Shown here piece by piece: positions 22,238-34,640 of a stretch of 64,000 nucleotides of DNA; positions within the stretch are counted from its first letter, which is position 1, and the number at the start of each line of letters is the position of its first letter. The notes under the pieces were generated by a model, which was not told the DNA's origin, did no database searches, and saw nothing but the letters and a program-made list of their open reading frames with translations. A program made the position numbers and the translations under genes. The DNA is taken from assembly GCA_043228905.1 (NCBI GenBank), contig JBHGNT010000003.1, positions 10,044,001 to 10,108,000 of the forward strand. Direction: 5' to 3'. The DNA is from Azolla caroliniana (taxonomy: Eukaryota; Polypodiophyta).

Positions 22238-24583
22238 ATGGCTTCCAAGTCCAAGTACAAAGATTGGTGGGATTTCGATAACAATCACATATATCCAACT
22301 CAAGAGAGGTATGTTACGAACCAATCTCCCCTAATACTGGTTTAGGGTTTGATGCATGTATGTTGACTCGTGATTTGTTAAAGGGTCTTCGTTAGAAGAC
22401 ATTGGCGAAGTTCGTCAGTCGACATGTGTACGAGTGGGGACAGAATGGATCATACACATGCGCCTCAGATCGAGCCCATACATGCCATGGCAACATTCGA
22501 CCAAGATGCTCCTCCAAATGGTATGTGGATTTGGTGTCGTTGCAATATGTTAATCTTTATGCCAATCTTTATGTCAATCTTAAATATGTAACACATATAG
22601 AAGGAACAGATGCTCCTCGCCCAGACTCGTTGTATAAGGTTGGAAGAGATGCAAATGGGAACAAGGCCCGTGTGTGTATCTATACTGAGTATTGTCGCCT
22701 CTCGCCAAGGTGTTATCACAAAAATAGTGACATGGAATCACATTTACGGAGGGAACATGGAATAGACATAGTCCTACCACGAGGGATGCGTATAGAGGAG
22801 GAGGAGGGTATTCTAGGGGCATGCTTTAATAGCTATGAGCGTCAAAGATCACTCAAAAGATTCATGGACCCCGAAATCAAGTACAACAGAAATCGGCAAA
22901 CATATATCCGGAAGTTGAAGGTTAGGGTTGTTTCGGGGTACAACTCTATTCCTGCTGAACTCCGTCTTGACATAGAGGCAGAGTTCGTGGTGCGATTTAT
23001 GGACAACGAGATGGCCATATACGACTCCAAAAAGGATGAGTGTTTGGAGATGTTGACGAATACCATGGGAGTTGGTATCCCATTATGGTACATGATATGT
23101 AGTTCTGATAAGGGGTCTAACCATGAGCAAGTAGCTTTAGAAACTTGCTTGAGAGTCATATTTGCATGGATGCCCAATGTGAGGCCAAATGTCATAGTCA
23201 TTGATAAAAGTTGGACATCATAATGCCATAAGTAATGTGGTTGCAACAAACCGATTATCTTGGATAGTTACAAATGGGCAAAGGTCGCAAACACATTGTC
23301 GACTTTTCTTGTGTCACTTCCACGCAAAAAAAACATGGTTGGACAACTTGTTGCCAAAGGTAAGTGCAATTGAGAGAAACCACCTTTATAATCGGATGTG
23401 CCAACTCCTGCAATGCATTACGGAATCCACATTCAATGCCCAATGTGGGGAGTTAAAGGTAGAATATGCAAACAAGCCAGGTGTTTGGCAATATATAGAA
23501 GGAGGATGGTGTGGCTTGACATGTGTGTGGAGGAAACTGTGGCCCAAATTTGGTAGAATGTTCAACTACGGACATGTTGACACTACCATCTTGTGGAGAG
23601 ACATTGGCAGTTTATCAAATATACTGCCTTAAGAGGGAGGATAAACCAATCAATTACCGATTGTGTGCATGTTTTAATCGGGGACAATCAAACTAGCACT
23701 TCCATCGGGGGTACTATTATTGAATGGTACAAACAACGACAAGAAATATGTGAAAGTGGTAGATTTGCACCACGTGCAAATTGTAGGGATCAAACAACAA
23801 GACTTAAAGAGGCCGAAAGGCTACTAGAGAGGTATGAAACTAATGATGCGACAATGCATATTGTGGACGAGCCCCGATATTGATTTAAAATATTGAGCTT
23901 GACAAAACCAAATGTATGGTATAATGTATCACTCCAATGTTCATATCGTGATTGTCAAGACCCTACGAGTAAATGTAAGCATATACTTGGCATCAGGATG
24001 ATTATTGAGAGGCACATGGCACATCTATGTGGGTTGTTGCCTTTTATAGATCATGCAACCCATATGCACAATGACCATTTCACAGAGATAGAAGTGGAGA
24101 CAAAGGTAGAACCAGTCGAGGAGACAACCCGTATAACATCACAAATGGAGGAATGGGAGTCGAAAATAGAAACGGTTGAGGGGGTTATTCAATGTCTTAG
24201 GCAAGGGTTACGATCCCTCGACTGTGCAACAATTTTGGCATGTATGGAGTCCATTGAAGGAATAGGTCAGACATTGGTGTATCACCTAGGTGCACCGAAA
24301 CCAACCAATGAAGAAGACTGTGGATCCATAGGGCGTAAGCAAGCTATTTGTGCAAAAAGGGGAGCATCAATCAACATTTCACAAGATCTTATTGGCAGCT
24401 CCCCAAACACTTCCAAGGCACACACAGGAAAAATGCAAAGAGGCGCAAGTCAAGCTAGGAGGCGGTTGCCAATATGTGCGACAGAGAAGATGCGATGCCT
24501 TGACCTTTAGATCAAGGGACTCAAATGTTGATTGTTGCAAGAATTGTGGTCGCATCTTGCCATCATCTCCGGATGAGCCATAA
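22238..24583 (+). pseudogene. MULE transposase with zinc finger and SWIM motif, broken
   Basis: Exon 1 starts at ATG 22238 (MASKSKYKDWWDFD) and ends at 22308 before GTATGT. The next block (about 22402-23223) has a C2H2-like finger (CYHKNSDMESHLRREHG) and the start of the MULE catalytic region (GVGIPLWYMICSSDKG; RPNVIVIDKSWTS, with a catalytic-type Asp). A frameshift near 23215 leads to CHFHAKKTWLDNLLPK. After further shifts (about 23600 and 23883) the SWIM finger CSYRDCQDPTSKCKH follows; the second Cys of its CxC is Tyr here. The tail ends in CKNCGRILPSSPDEP. At least four frame changes and the lost Cys indicate it is dead. Confidence 0.7.
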
Positions 24584-24958
24584 ACATAGCTTGAGTGGTT
24601 TTGCGGACCGGTGCATTTGGGTTTACAATGTTTCAAGTGGATTTATGTTGATTTATGAGTGCATTTGGGAGTATGTCATATGTTGATTTATGTTTTAAGT
24701 TTCCTGTTTCAAGTATGCCATCCTTTGATTTGGGTTTACAGTATTTAAAGTGGATTTACGTTCTCTGTTTTAAGTTTTATGTTTTTTAACTTTTAACTTT
24801 TATGTTTTAATATGATTATTTGTTTTAACATAAGTATGGTAAAGATCGTCGATTTTGAATAATTTAAGGTTGGATTTTGTGACTGTTTGATATGTTATTG
24901 TAAGTTTTAAGGGTAATGAACAAGCTTATTTGAAGATTTTGGTTGAAATGATACATTT

Positions 24959-25089
24959 GGTTGGGCGACATGCAACGATTGGGTGACCAATCGGTTGGGC
25001 AACCTACAAATGTCAGGGTTGGGTGACCTAAAACGGTTGGGCGACTTGCAACAGTTAGAGTTGGGCGACCAATTGTGGTCGGGTGACCT
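24959..25089 (+). repeat. Right iteron array of the MULE
   Basis: Seven 12-mers close to GGTTGGGCGACC in forward orientation, 15-25 bp apart. It ends about 600 bp before the start codon of the MYB gene. Confidence 0.85.
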
Positions 25090-25106
25090 CTGACAACTTT
25101 TTTTTT

Positions 25107-25345
25107 CGCGCGTTCTTCCTTATCGAAATCTAACAGTGCAAATCGCACGCACCTTCCTCTAAGCGACCTGCACCGTCTGTGGCCGCGATTCCCTTGCCAG
25201 CCCTCTTTATGATTTGTGTCATAATAGACACAAGCATCATCAATCCATGTACATATGTTATGTTATGTTATGTTATGTTATGTTATGTAACATGTTATGT
25301 GTGTGTGTGTGATCGATCCATCCATCCATCATCAATCCATTCCTG
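25107..25345 (+). promoter_or_regulatory. Repeat-derived block upstream of the MYB gene
   Basis: Contains the arm of the 11.8-12.1 kb palindrome (CTGTGGCCGCGATTCCC at about 25178), then TTTATGATTTGTGTCATAATAGACAC, (TTATG)n and (TG)n. It sits immediately outside the MULE array and 360-600 bp before the MYB start codon, so part may serve as promoter or 5' UTR. No unambiguous TATA box seen. Regulatory role is inference. Confidence 0.4.
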
Positions 25346-25703
25346 AGAGGCGGAGTGGATGATCAGGATTCAGGCAGTAGCAGCAAAGAGAAAGAAAGAA
25401 AGAAGATTATCTCTGTCTCTGTAGACTGTGTTGTCTCCAACCTTCCAAATTAGGGGTTCCCCAACGGTCCTCTGTATCTTTCAGATCTGTCGGATCATCC
25501 TTCATCGCCAATAATCACCATCGCAGCAGAGGAGGAGGAGGAGGAGGAGGAGGAGGAGAAGGGCGGCTTCATCTTTTATCTTTCAGACATTTTCGAGCCC
25601 ACCAGAAATCAATAATAATATTACGAATCTGTCCACGAAAGGCATTATCTCTTTTCCATCTTGGAGGACAAGATTCCTTACGGTTTTCTTTCCTCCCGAA
25701 GCC

Positions 25704-28700
25704 ATGCCTCGGCGATGCTCTCAGTGTGGGCACAATGGTCATAATTCTCGGACATGTCTAGAAATGAAGGAATCTCCTGAAAATCCTCCAAGAACCCTCG
25801 CCAAAGAAACAGGGGAGGAAGATGAAGAAAAAGAAAGAAATGGAATGTCGATATTAGAGGGAGGAGGAGGAGGAGGAGGAGGAGGAGGATTCAAGCTCTT
25901 TGGTGTCAGATTCTCTTCATTAGATTCTAGAGTATCTGTTTTAGATTCTTCTCCGATTTCGTCAGCATCATCGTCTTCTTCTTCTTCTTCTTCAACACAG
26001 ATGAGGAAAAGTGTGAGCATGGGAAATCTGAGTAACTATGGATTACCTGACCAGGAAAGAGTCAGAGAAGGAATATATCCTTCTCCTGCTCTTTCTTGTC
26101 TTCCTGATGTGGATGAGTCCTTAGAAGGATATGCTTCTGATGATCTTGTTCACTCCACCAGTAGCTCGAGACAACGTAGAAAAGGTAATTATTAAGTCTA
26201 TGTCAATGCCTTATTATACGCACACATGTGAATGAATGGTAATAGATATACATGCACCACGCATGTGAATGGATAGGGATAAGATAGATGAATGCATAAA
26301 TAGATACAAAGTCTAAGCTATATTAATGAGTTGTTATAAATACATGGATAGGTAATGTGAATGTTTAGCTCGATAGATATGAGTGTATATAGATGATGTA
26401 ATAAACTAAATATATATATGAATGGGTGGATGCATCCAAAGTTTAATATTTATATAGATGGATAAACAGATACAAAATTTGGGTATATGTTTGTATATGA
26501 ATGGATAGATATGAAGACCGAGTGTCTATTAATGTATTAGTAGATGAGTAGGTACGAAACGGACAGATAGATTCCAAATCATATGAAATGGATATGAGAT
26601 AGATACAAAGCCTAAGTAAAATAGACAAGAATGGATAGGTAGGTGGAGACTTATTTGTATATGAACTGATTGATAAATAGATAGATAGATCCAAAAGTCC
26701 ATGTTTGTGTGAAAGTGAAATTAACCCTGAAGGATCTGTAGCTACAAGAACATCTAAAAATGCAAGTTGTTCAAACCACATGGCCAATAGCCACTGTCTA
26801 GTAACTCACCTGTCTTAGCACTGAAGGACAAGGCCTCCGTGTTCCATGCCATCCGGCCTCACTCCACTGCGTGACCTTATGCTACCCTAGCATTATGGAT
26901 CTCTGCTAGCTAGCCACTCTTGTTAGCGGTCATCATCATAACACAAATGATGATTGAGACTGGCCACATTGTGTCTGCCCGCCCTTATCTGCCTGGAAAC
27001 TGAACATTCATCCCAACTATGTTTTGAATCTTTAACTGGGCCCCCTCTTCTTCAACATGACATAGCAAAATGAATACACATAATTATGTCCTTGGGAGGT
27101 CCAAAAATATATGTTTCCAAAAACATTCATGTCCATGGGACCCAAAAACATTACCAGTAGAGCTAATTCCATTCTATAGAAAGGCTTGGGGGCAGGGGTC
27201 ATTGTTTGCTTGTCTCTATACTGCCATAGGTGTGGAAGATACTGAGGAAGACATGTAGCTGTCACACAACTCTAGAGTAGTATGTAAGGTTTTTCTATGC
27301 ATAATCTATTGTTTATACCCTATTCGCTTGACGTTCTTATTTCAACTCATCCTGGGTTTTTGTATCCAATAATGGCAAGGTTTATCTGGTGAAGACCAGA
27401 AGTTCATGTGTTCAGCCCCCTACATTCTGCAATTTCATCTATGTAATTTAGCATAACGAAGTTTACGTATGCCATGGTCGAGATTAGACAGTATACCAAT
27501 AGTAGCTCATCAACTTCAATGGTAAGGATCACAAATTAAATGTTTGACTTACATGAAAGAAAAAAGAAGAAAGGAGAGAAAGGCTCATTCCCTCTTTGAT
27601 ATGATAGTTTAAACCACCAACCGAAAAGCCAGAGAGAAAGAGAAAAGGAAATTTCTCTCTTTTGGATTTAATTGTAACATCATGCTCTTCTTGGGAATAT
27701 AGCAGGAGTACCATGGACAGAGGAAGAGCATCGAGATTTTCTGCTTGGACTTGAGAAGTTAGGAAAGGGAGATTGGCGGGGCATTTCTCGGAAGTTTGTA
27801 AAGACTAGAACACCTACCCAGGTTGCCAGCCATGCTCAGAAGTACTTCTTGAGACGAAATAATCTCAACAAAAAAAGACGGAGATTCAGTCTCTTCGATA
27901 TCACGGCCGATACGGTAATGTGTACATACCCTCATCATAACCACATTCTTTTGATTGCATTGTTTTTATGCCTAATCATAAGTTCGTTTTAAGAGTGTGG
28001 ATTTATGATGTGTGAATTTGATTCTGCTATAGTTTTTTATTGATATCTAGGTTGTGTCCTTATTACTCAAATATTTAAACAGAAATGTATGTATGGTATT
28101 AACCTTTTGTGTATGAGAAGGAACTATGTAAATATATAGAGTTAGCATTGTTTGGAAATAGGTTTCAGTGGCTGAATTAGGAAAACCCTTCGTTCAAATA
28201 AAATTAATAACAATTATGCTTGTTATTAATTGCTATGCCTGACTGGATCAACGAGGAGCCCTTTCAAAATAAAGTTACAATAATTTCTCACTTAATTATG
28301 AATTTTAGGTATCGAGGTTTCTCAGTGAACCATTATTAGAAGAGCCTGATGAGGTGGACACTTGTCCAGAGCTTAGTCTAGGACAAACCATTCAATATGG
28401 AAATGACAACGGCAGGGAGTTAGCTCGGCTCTCTTGGCGATTTAGTAAACCTCCACTTCAACACAGGCCCATGGTTGTGGATTCAATCAAACATGTTTGC
28501 AAAGTTGGTGACATGGATACTATTGACGAGGTGGATCAAACGGGTGAGAATCATTCCTTGCACAGATCATTTGGTGGAGATACAATGGTATCAGAAGAGA
28601 GCACTGATAGAGAGGAGATATCTGATAAGTCACTGATATTTCAGTTCCCTTGGTCTCCAATATCGCCCAATAATGGCATGTCTCAAGAACCTACCAAGAT

Positions 28701-28932
28701 TGTGAAGCCGACACCCGTTGTTGTTCAGCCAAACATGAAGTTAGATAACACTCGGATATTATCAGATCTTGGCATGGATATTGTTCGGCCGATGATGGCA
28801 CCAACGCCATTGTCGTATCAGCTCTTAGAGGAAGGTTCAAGGCATTCGGCCTTTCACACTACAACGACAGCCAATAGTACCAGAGAGATTGATGAACAAG
28901 TGGGTTTACAAAATGCAATCAGTGTGCCATAA
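25704..28932 (+). CDS. R1-MYB transcription factor, KUA1/MYBS3 type (3 exons)
   Basis: Exons 25704-26184, 27706-27914 and 28309-28932 join in frame to 437 residues; introns (1521 and 394 bp) have GT-AG borders. The N-terminus is a zinc knuckle, [14 protein letters not shown] (residues 5-18). A poly-Gly run precedes FKLFGVRF, the KLFGV repression motif. A poly-Ser run follows. The single MYB repeat, [20 protein letters not shown] to [12 protein letters not shown], spans about residues 163-210 and has the SHAQKYF signature of the family that binds TATCC/I-box type sites. RRRFSLFDI and an EAR-like LSLG follow. Known relatives repress transcription in sugar, hormone and growth responses. The start is chosen because the zinc knuckle begins right after it. 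It looks intact, although the GGA and TCT runs are length-unstable. Nuclear protein. Confidence 0.9.
26200..26700. repeat. GATA/ATGGATAG degenerate repeats in MYB intron 1
   Basis: Scattered AGATAGAT, GAATGGATAG and ATGGATA words spaced roughly every 10-40 bp, decayed from a tetranucleotide-type array. Wholly within the intron 26185-27705; no coding signal. Confidence 0.6.
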
Positions 28933-29740
28933 TAAGGTGTTATTTGCAATGGGGTTTAAGATGGGATACTGAAATATACAGGAGACACAATTGTACATAG
29001 GTTGTGGTCTCATTTAAGAATGTATTATGTGTAAAAGTGGAATACTCCCAGGGATGCCTATAATTAAAATCATGGGTGCTTGTTTTCAAATGTAGTTTTG
29101 TTTTGGTGCATGGTGCTTCAAATAGTTATTTCTGGGAGTTGTAAAACATAAATCAGGGAGTGAGTGATTCAGAGTTCAAGTCTATTCAGTTATTTGATGA
29201 CATGGGAGCAAGGGATATTCCGTCACATCATTTTTTTTATGGACAGTTGCATCTCTTTGATAAGCAGTAGAAAGGAAAAGGTGCTTTTAATGCAAACCTA
29301 ACAATGGACATAAATTCTAGGAAGCATATTATAAATGGTGGAAACACTTATCATATTTTGTTTCCTAAATTTGAAATGAAGCATGCCTAATTTGTTGGCC
29401 ATAGTATATTTTGAAGGCATTATAAGAAGGGTTTAAACTTTATTCCATGCTCTTGAGTGATTGGTGGTTAGAAAAATACCCATGAAATAGCCCATACTGT
29501 CTCATCCTTATCCCAACCTTCAAGGTAGTAAGAATACTAGCCAAGCTCTTATTATTTCAAGTATTGATGTTGATGGACAGCCCTTCCTACTACCTGCTCT
29601 GCCCATTGTGCAGCCAAAAATACCATATCCATACATCAATCCTATGGTCCACTTGTTAGTAGCCTAATGTGGAGAGTGCTTGACCCACCAAATTTTAGTT
29701 TGGGTAGAATGGGAACCCAAAATGATATGAGTGGGTTAGA
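28933..29740. other. 3' flank of the MYB gene
   Basis: AT-rich sequence directly after the MYB stop; the first few hundred bases are probably 3' UTR. No clear poly(A) signal could be singled out and no other gene is seen. Confidence 0.4.
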
Positions 29741-29900
29741 TATCAGTTTGCACCTTAGAGGATCCAATACCACTCATAAAGAGTGTAATCCTCATTACTT
29801 TGTGGCAAAACTTATTTGTATATCAGTTTGCACCTTAGAGGATTCAATACCACTCATAAAGAGTGTAATCCTCATTACTTCATGGCAAAACTTAGTTGTC
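29741..29900 (+). repeat. 80-bp tandem duplication
   Basis: Two adjacent copies, each starting TATCAGTTTGCACCTTAGAG (29741 and 29821) and containing CCACTCATAAAGAGTGTAAT, itself a short hairpin (ACTC...GAGT). They differ at only a few positions. Confidence 0.9.
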
Positions 29901-29951
29901 TCTTTAAATAGTATGAAAACCAGCAGAAACATAAAGTATAAAACTCGATAA

Positions 29952-32220
29952 TCCCATACATAAACTTTCAAGAACCAGTTCAATACCAATAACCCAATTA
30001 TTGTTAATTAATCAAACATACAATAAGAAATATCGTTCATTAATTAATCTCAAAATTTCTATATATATTATATTCTCTCATAAATCAATCAAACAATGGT
30101 GTAATATAAAAATTAAAATAATGTCATTTAATGCATTGAAAAATTAGGATTCTAATAATATAAATATTAATAAATAGCCAAAGGAAAGTATTGCTTTGAT
30201 AAGTAACTTCAACTATTCTAGAGTTCAAAGGCTCTTGAGACATACACCTCCATAGGATTGGCTTCTTGGTACCAACTCGATTTCATGGTTAATGATCCAT
30301 TTGAAGTCCTTTCTTTAGTCTTGTCATGATCTCATTTTCTTTGACTATATTAATTTCCAACCTCTCCGTGGTTCCATCTACCCAACGTGCACACTCTCTC
30401 GAGTCTCAATTATGATAATCTAAAAAGGAAATAGATCCCACCTTACACTTTGTATGGTCATTGTTTGAATTAAACCAAACTATTCCTAATATGGTATCAA
30501 ATCCATCTAATAGGATAGATCAATAATAGACAAGTTCGTTGGGATAGACTATCTTACTAATAGTTAACTTCACCCACATAATTTTATGGATTAATCTAGG
30601 ATATAACTCTAGGGTTTTTACATAATTAGGTAATATGAATAAATAAACAAGCACTACCGATGTCAATGTGGATAATTGATGCTTGTTTGTACATATATTG
30701 GCTTTTGATCACAACATTAAGAATTCCACCTTCAATTTGTTGGACTCTTTCTCTAATAGTTTAATTATCTCTTTCACCAAGTGCGCCACAATTTTTGCAT
30801 GTCTTGCATGAATGTTATAAAATTGCAACCAACCCACCCCTTCAAATGGAACGTAAATGAAGGGCTCTCTCTTCTTTAGGCTTAATTATTTGAGGTTCAT
30901 TTTGCTTATTTGGTTCTATTTTCTGTCCATCCCAACATTGATTAATTGATTGAACTATATTGTACTGCATTTATACTCATGTGTTTGTCGCAATCTTCAC
31001 CTTGTAAGTTATTGTGTGGGCTCAGAAGACAGGTATCCTAAAAAGATTAAGAATCAAAGTAGACTTAGGTAAGATAAATCGAGTCTTGAAGTTTCTCGAA
31101 CCCAAATTGAATAAAAAAGGAAAAGCTTTTGAAATATTGTTGATTTTCTCTTTAGTTCCCCAAATGCCCTTAATTTCACGTAATCCCCCCAAATGAGGTT
31201 GTTGAGCTCCCCCACCATCTCACATAATTATATGGTCAATACATTTCCTCTTTCTTTGTTTATGTTGTTCGGGGAAATGGGGGGGGGGGGGGGCTTGAGG
31301 GCATTCGGGAAAATAAAGGAAAACCTGAAGGGATAATTTTCAAACAATTTTTTTCCATGAATTTAAAAATGCTTTCTAAAACAAACACGCAATCATTGTG
31401 GACATTGCAACTGAACTCTTGGATTGGGTTGGCCATATTAAGCCTCGAGTGGCGAAATACAAGACAAAAAGATAAGTAATGTGTAGACTTTTCTATTGTT
31501 ACTGACTAGGTATCTTCATGCCCAAGTTCAAAAACTCAGCCCCCTCCTCCATGTTACACCACTAAAATTTTGTGACTAGGGTGTATCTCCGATTAGACTT
31601 GAACTTGTGTATCCACACTACTCGACTACGCGAAGGAAAGTGTAGAATTAGGACCTGCCGAACATACTGCCCAACCACCCTCTGTCCAACCTAGAAACGG
31701 ATTTGTTCACTATATGAGACATGGATGTTTTCTCCATCCATCGAGAAGACTTAGAAGCCCACGACTCACGGGGCCATCTCTACCTGTTGAGAAGGCCATC
31801 ACCTCAATCCGTCAAGATGGTGAACATGGTGGAAGTGTTACAATGGGAACCTTCTCTACCCATCGAGGGGACCCTCACCTCAATCCGTCGAGGTGGTGTG
31901 TTGTGGTTCCGATGATTGAACCCCTCAACACATCACATGTGTTACACTCGCCCCCTCGGCAACACATCATATGTATATATCTAGTTATGGACATGACCAA
32001 TGTGGGGGAAGAAGGTATAGGATTGTCGAGATGGGCACCCATCGGGGCTAGTGAGGTGGGCCGAGATTCGGCTTGACCGGCTTGACCCCGAGTGATGCTT
32101 GACCAATATGCTTGACTTGACTGGGCCGACCAAAGGTTTTCGTTCTGTCGCGCGATTTCGCCCAAGAGTCATGCATGCCTCACGGCCAGTTACTCACTCA
32201 CTAGTGGGAAACCGGACAAC
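29952..32220. other. Gene-free stretch with a G15 tract
   Basis: AT-rich to about 31260, then a run of 15 G at 31279-31293. Near 31735-31910 a ~75-bp phrase (CACCTCAATCCGTC) is present twice. No conserved coding sequence seen on either strand. A weak tRNA-like B box occurs near 31595 on the minus strand but without a good A box. Confidence 0.5.
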
Positions 32221-32224
32221 ATGG

Positions 32225-32385
32225 ATAGAGAGAGACAGAGACAGAGAGACAGAGAAGAGAGAGAGGAGAGAGAGAGAGAGGAGAAGAACCCTTTGAGAGA
32301 GAGAGAGAGAGAGAAGATAAGAAGCCATTGCTTACCTCTTTTAGATGTTTTAAGGAGGAGCAGGGGTAGAAGCAGAGAAGCAGAG
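32225..32385 (+). promoter_or_regulatory. GA-rich 5' leader of the plastid-protein gene
   Basis: Almost continuous GAGAGA tract (32225-32320) ending about 65 bp before the start codon. Such GA tracts are common in plant 5' UTRs and core promoters. No TATA box was singled out. Confidence 0.4.
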
Positions 32386-34470
32386 ATGGCAACTCTCACA
32401 CCTGCCTCATGCGTGTGCAAAGCTCAACTTAACCATCGCCCACAATCATCCCTCCTCCTTCCTCTTCCACGCCATTCTTCTTCTTCTTCTTCTTCTTCTT
32501 CTTCTTCTTCCTCAGTAGTGTGTATACCAAGAAACAATGGGTTCATGAGAATGAAGACAACGGGGAAGAAGGCCCTGAATGTGGCCAGGTCACCCACTTC
32601 CTCTGTTGTTGTTTTTGCTTCATCTGAATTTGCTCTCCAGGTAAAGACACCAAAAATTCTTGTTTCTACATTCTCTCTGGATTGATTTGTTTTTTTGTCA
32701 GAAATTGAGATATTCGTACTACGGTCTGTTGATCGATCAATTGAATGAACCCAGAACCCTCTCCAAAGTCACAACCAATCGATCGAGAGGCTCTCGAGAA
32801 TTTGTAGACGCTTGCTCGATTGTGCAGATATCTTGGGATTTAGGAATGTTGGCCATATAAAACCTTATATGCACACATATTTTTTAACCTATATATACAT
32901 TCTGGTTACGGTGTAGAAGAGATAGAACTGGTAGCTATATATACCATTGCATAGATAGGTTAAGACCTATATATATAGCCAACATATATAGGTTAAAACC
33001 TAGAATAGAAAAGCTTGGTAGGTATATATATGTTGCCAATGATTGCCAGATGAATTGGATATTGATGATGAAGATGCGTAAGAAGAACAAAGTAAGAAGA
33101 ACAAATGATTGTGTCGACTCTTCTCCCATACATTTTCCTGTAGCATCTGGTAATGTACTGCATATAGTGAGATTTGAACCCAGATGTGCACAAGAGAGTT
33201 TTGCAGATTGAACTAATGATGAGCAAAAGAATAAGAGATTAAGGAGGAGAATGGATTAAGGGTGCTCAAGCATATCGATCCATCCTCGAGGGAAGGACAT
33301 GAGACGAACATAAAATACCATTGGCATCTCATACCCACTGAATATTAACTTATGTCATACCTTGGTTGTAAAATAACTGATTCAATGAAGAGAGCTCAGC
33401 CTTACCAATAGAGACTCAACAACACCTCTAAGATGTCGTAATGAAGAGGGTGTCTAGTCCCCTTTATATATAGCTCATCACCCGAGGCTCTCAGCTCAGA
33501 TCATGTGTTTCCATATGTCATAGGTCCTTGTGGGTTTTCTCAATTCTTACGCTAGCTAGTTTCCCAATTATCCTACTCTTATCCCATTAAAATAAGTTAT
33601 AGAATTGGCCCATCAGGTTATCTCTACTGAGAGAGAGAGAGAGAGAGAGAGTATGTGTGTGTGTATTAATGATAATGGGAAGCCCATGGAGAATTCATTG
33701 TATAAATTGGATAAGAATGTGTCTGCTAGAACGTGCATTCGTTGTATAAATTGGATTTGTTGCTAGGTATGCAATTCTTCCAACGCTTGGAACTACAAAT
33801 TTTCTTGGATACATGGCTTTATCACTCTGGTATAGCTTGTATTAGAGAAAGTTTTGAAGCCCCAAAGCTTGGGTTGGTCAAAATATGGCTGACCATTAGA
33901 TATACCCCCAATACAGAAAATAGAGATAGATCATCTACATCTATGGGAAATGAAATACCATATATATTGGACAGGACATCGAGTTCCATGGCAAATATTT
34001 AAACTTGGGTTCGCTCAAATTTATGACTTTTAGATGTTAACAAGGAATCTGCCAATTCTCTTTTATGTGACTGAAGATTTTCAACTAATCTTGTAAAACA
34101 GGAGGCTTCTAAGTTCAGGGAGGACCTTTTCAATGAGCTAGGGAAATATGAAACTCTTTTGGATTCAAGAGGGAGGATAGCAGATACATGTGCTAAGGTA
34201 CACCCGCACACACATGTATCAAACAAAATTAACTTATGACATATCAAGCTTCATATCGCTACGTTTCCATTTTTTATGTATATTTAGGTTTTACATGAGT
34301 ATGCGTCAACATATTCTGGCGTGTTCACACCACCTCAACCAGTTGATGGTATGAAAAAGGCCCTTGAAGAGCAAGGGCTACCAACTGAAAAACCGTTGTG
34401 TTGTGCAATTTGGTGGGTGCGTGCACATCTTAATCGCGATTGGGAGCAGTTCAACGCATTGAAGCCATGA
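32386..34470 (+). CDS. Probable plastid-targeted protein, 177 aa (3 exons)
   Basis: Exons 32386-32640, 34102-34197 and 34288-34470, all joined in phase 0 with GT-AG introns (1461 and 90 bp). The first exon is typical of a chloroplast transit peptide: MATLTPASCVCKAQ, rich in Ser (a run of 13) and low in acidic residues, up to VVVFASSEF. The mature part would be small and helical: EASKFREDLFNELGKYETLL, DSRGRIADTCAKVLHEYAST, then PPQPVDGMKKALEEQG and a Trp-containing end HLNRDWEQFNALKP. I do not recognise the family. The end of exon 3 is duplicated just downstream. An alternative is that the annotated exon 3 is a decayed copy and the true terminus lies elsewhere. Confidence 0.6.
33140..33215 (-). 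mobile_element. Possible tRNA-derived SINE fragment in intron
   Basis: On the minus strand, TTAGTTCAATCTGC (weak A box, two mismatches) is followed about 35 nt later by GGGTTCAAATCTCAC, a good B box. No anticodon arm. It lies in intron 1 of the plastid-protein gene. Confidence 0.35.
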
Positions 34471-34640
34471 TTTGTCCCATTTTAATCCATCTTGGGAGCA
34501 ATTTAATTCATTGAAGCCATGAAAAAGGCACTTCAAGAGCAAGGGTTGCTAAATGCAAAAACCATTATTGCATTGTCTGATTTCATGGGTACACATGAAT
34601 TTTAATCTTGACTAGAGAGATTTAATGCATTGAAGCCATA
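34351..34640 (+). repeat. Duplicated 3' exon segment (169-bp period)
   Basis: ATGAAAAAGGCCCTTGAAGA at 34351 recurs as ATGAAAAAGGCACTTCAAGA at 34520, and both copies end in GCATTGAAGCCAT. A shorter repeat of the junction (TTGGGAGCA...ATTGAAGCCATGA) lies between. The second copy has stops and is outside the gene model. Confidence 0.85.

Larger units (their letters stand above)
20911..25089 (+). mobile_element. MULE-type DNA transposon with iteron-array ends
   Basis: A MULE-like transposase pseudogene (22238-24583) lies between two arrays of the same 12-mer in opposite orientations: mostly GGTCGCCCAACC on the left (20911-21210), GGTTGGGCGACC on the right (24959-25089). Outside the arrays the flanks also agree in inverted orientation (AAAAATAAAGTTGT at the left against ACAACTTTTTTTTT at the right). 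I therefore read the arrays as the terminal inverted repeats or subterminal binding sites. Exact ends and the 8-10 bp target duplication expected for MULEs are not resolved. Confidence 0.6.

Noticed and set aside
31560-31640. tRNA-like A and B boxes on the minus strand
   Set aside because: The boxes are only about 24 nt apart and the A box has a mismatch at a fixed position; too weak for a SINE call.
33733-34002. An extra exon in intron 1 of the plastid-protein gene
   Set aside because: No good splice sites in phase and no plausible link to the flanking exons.
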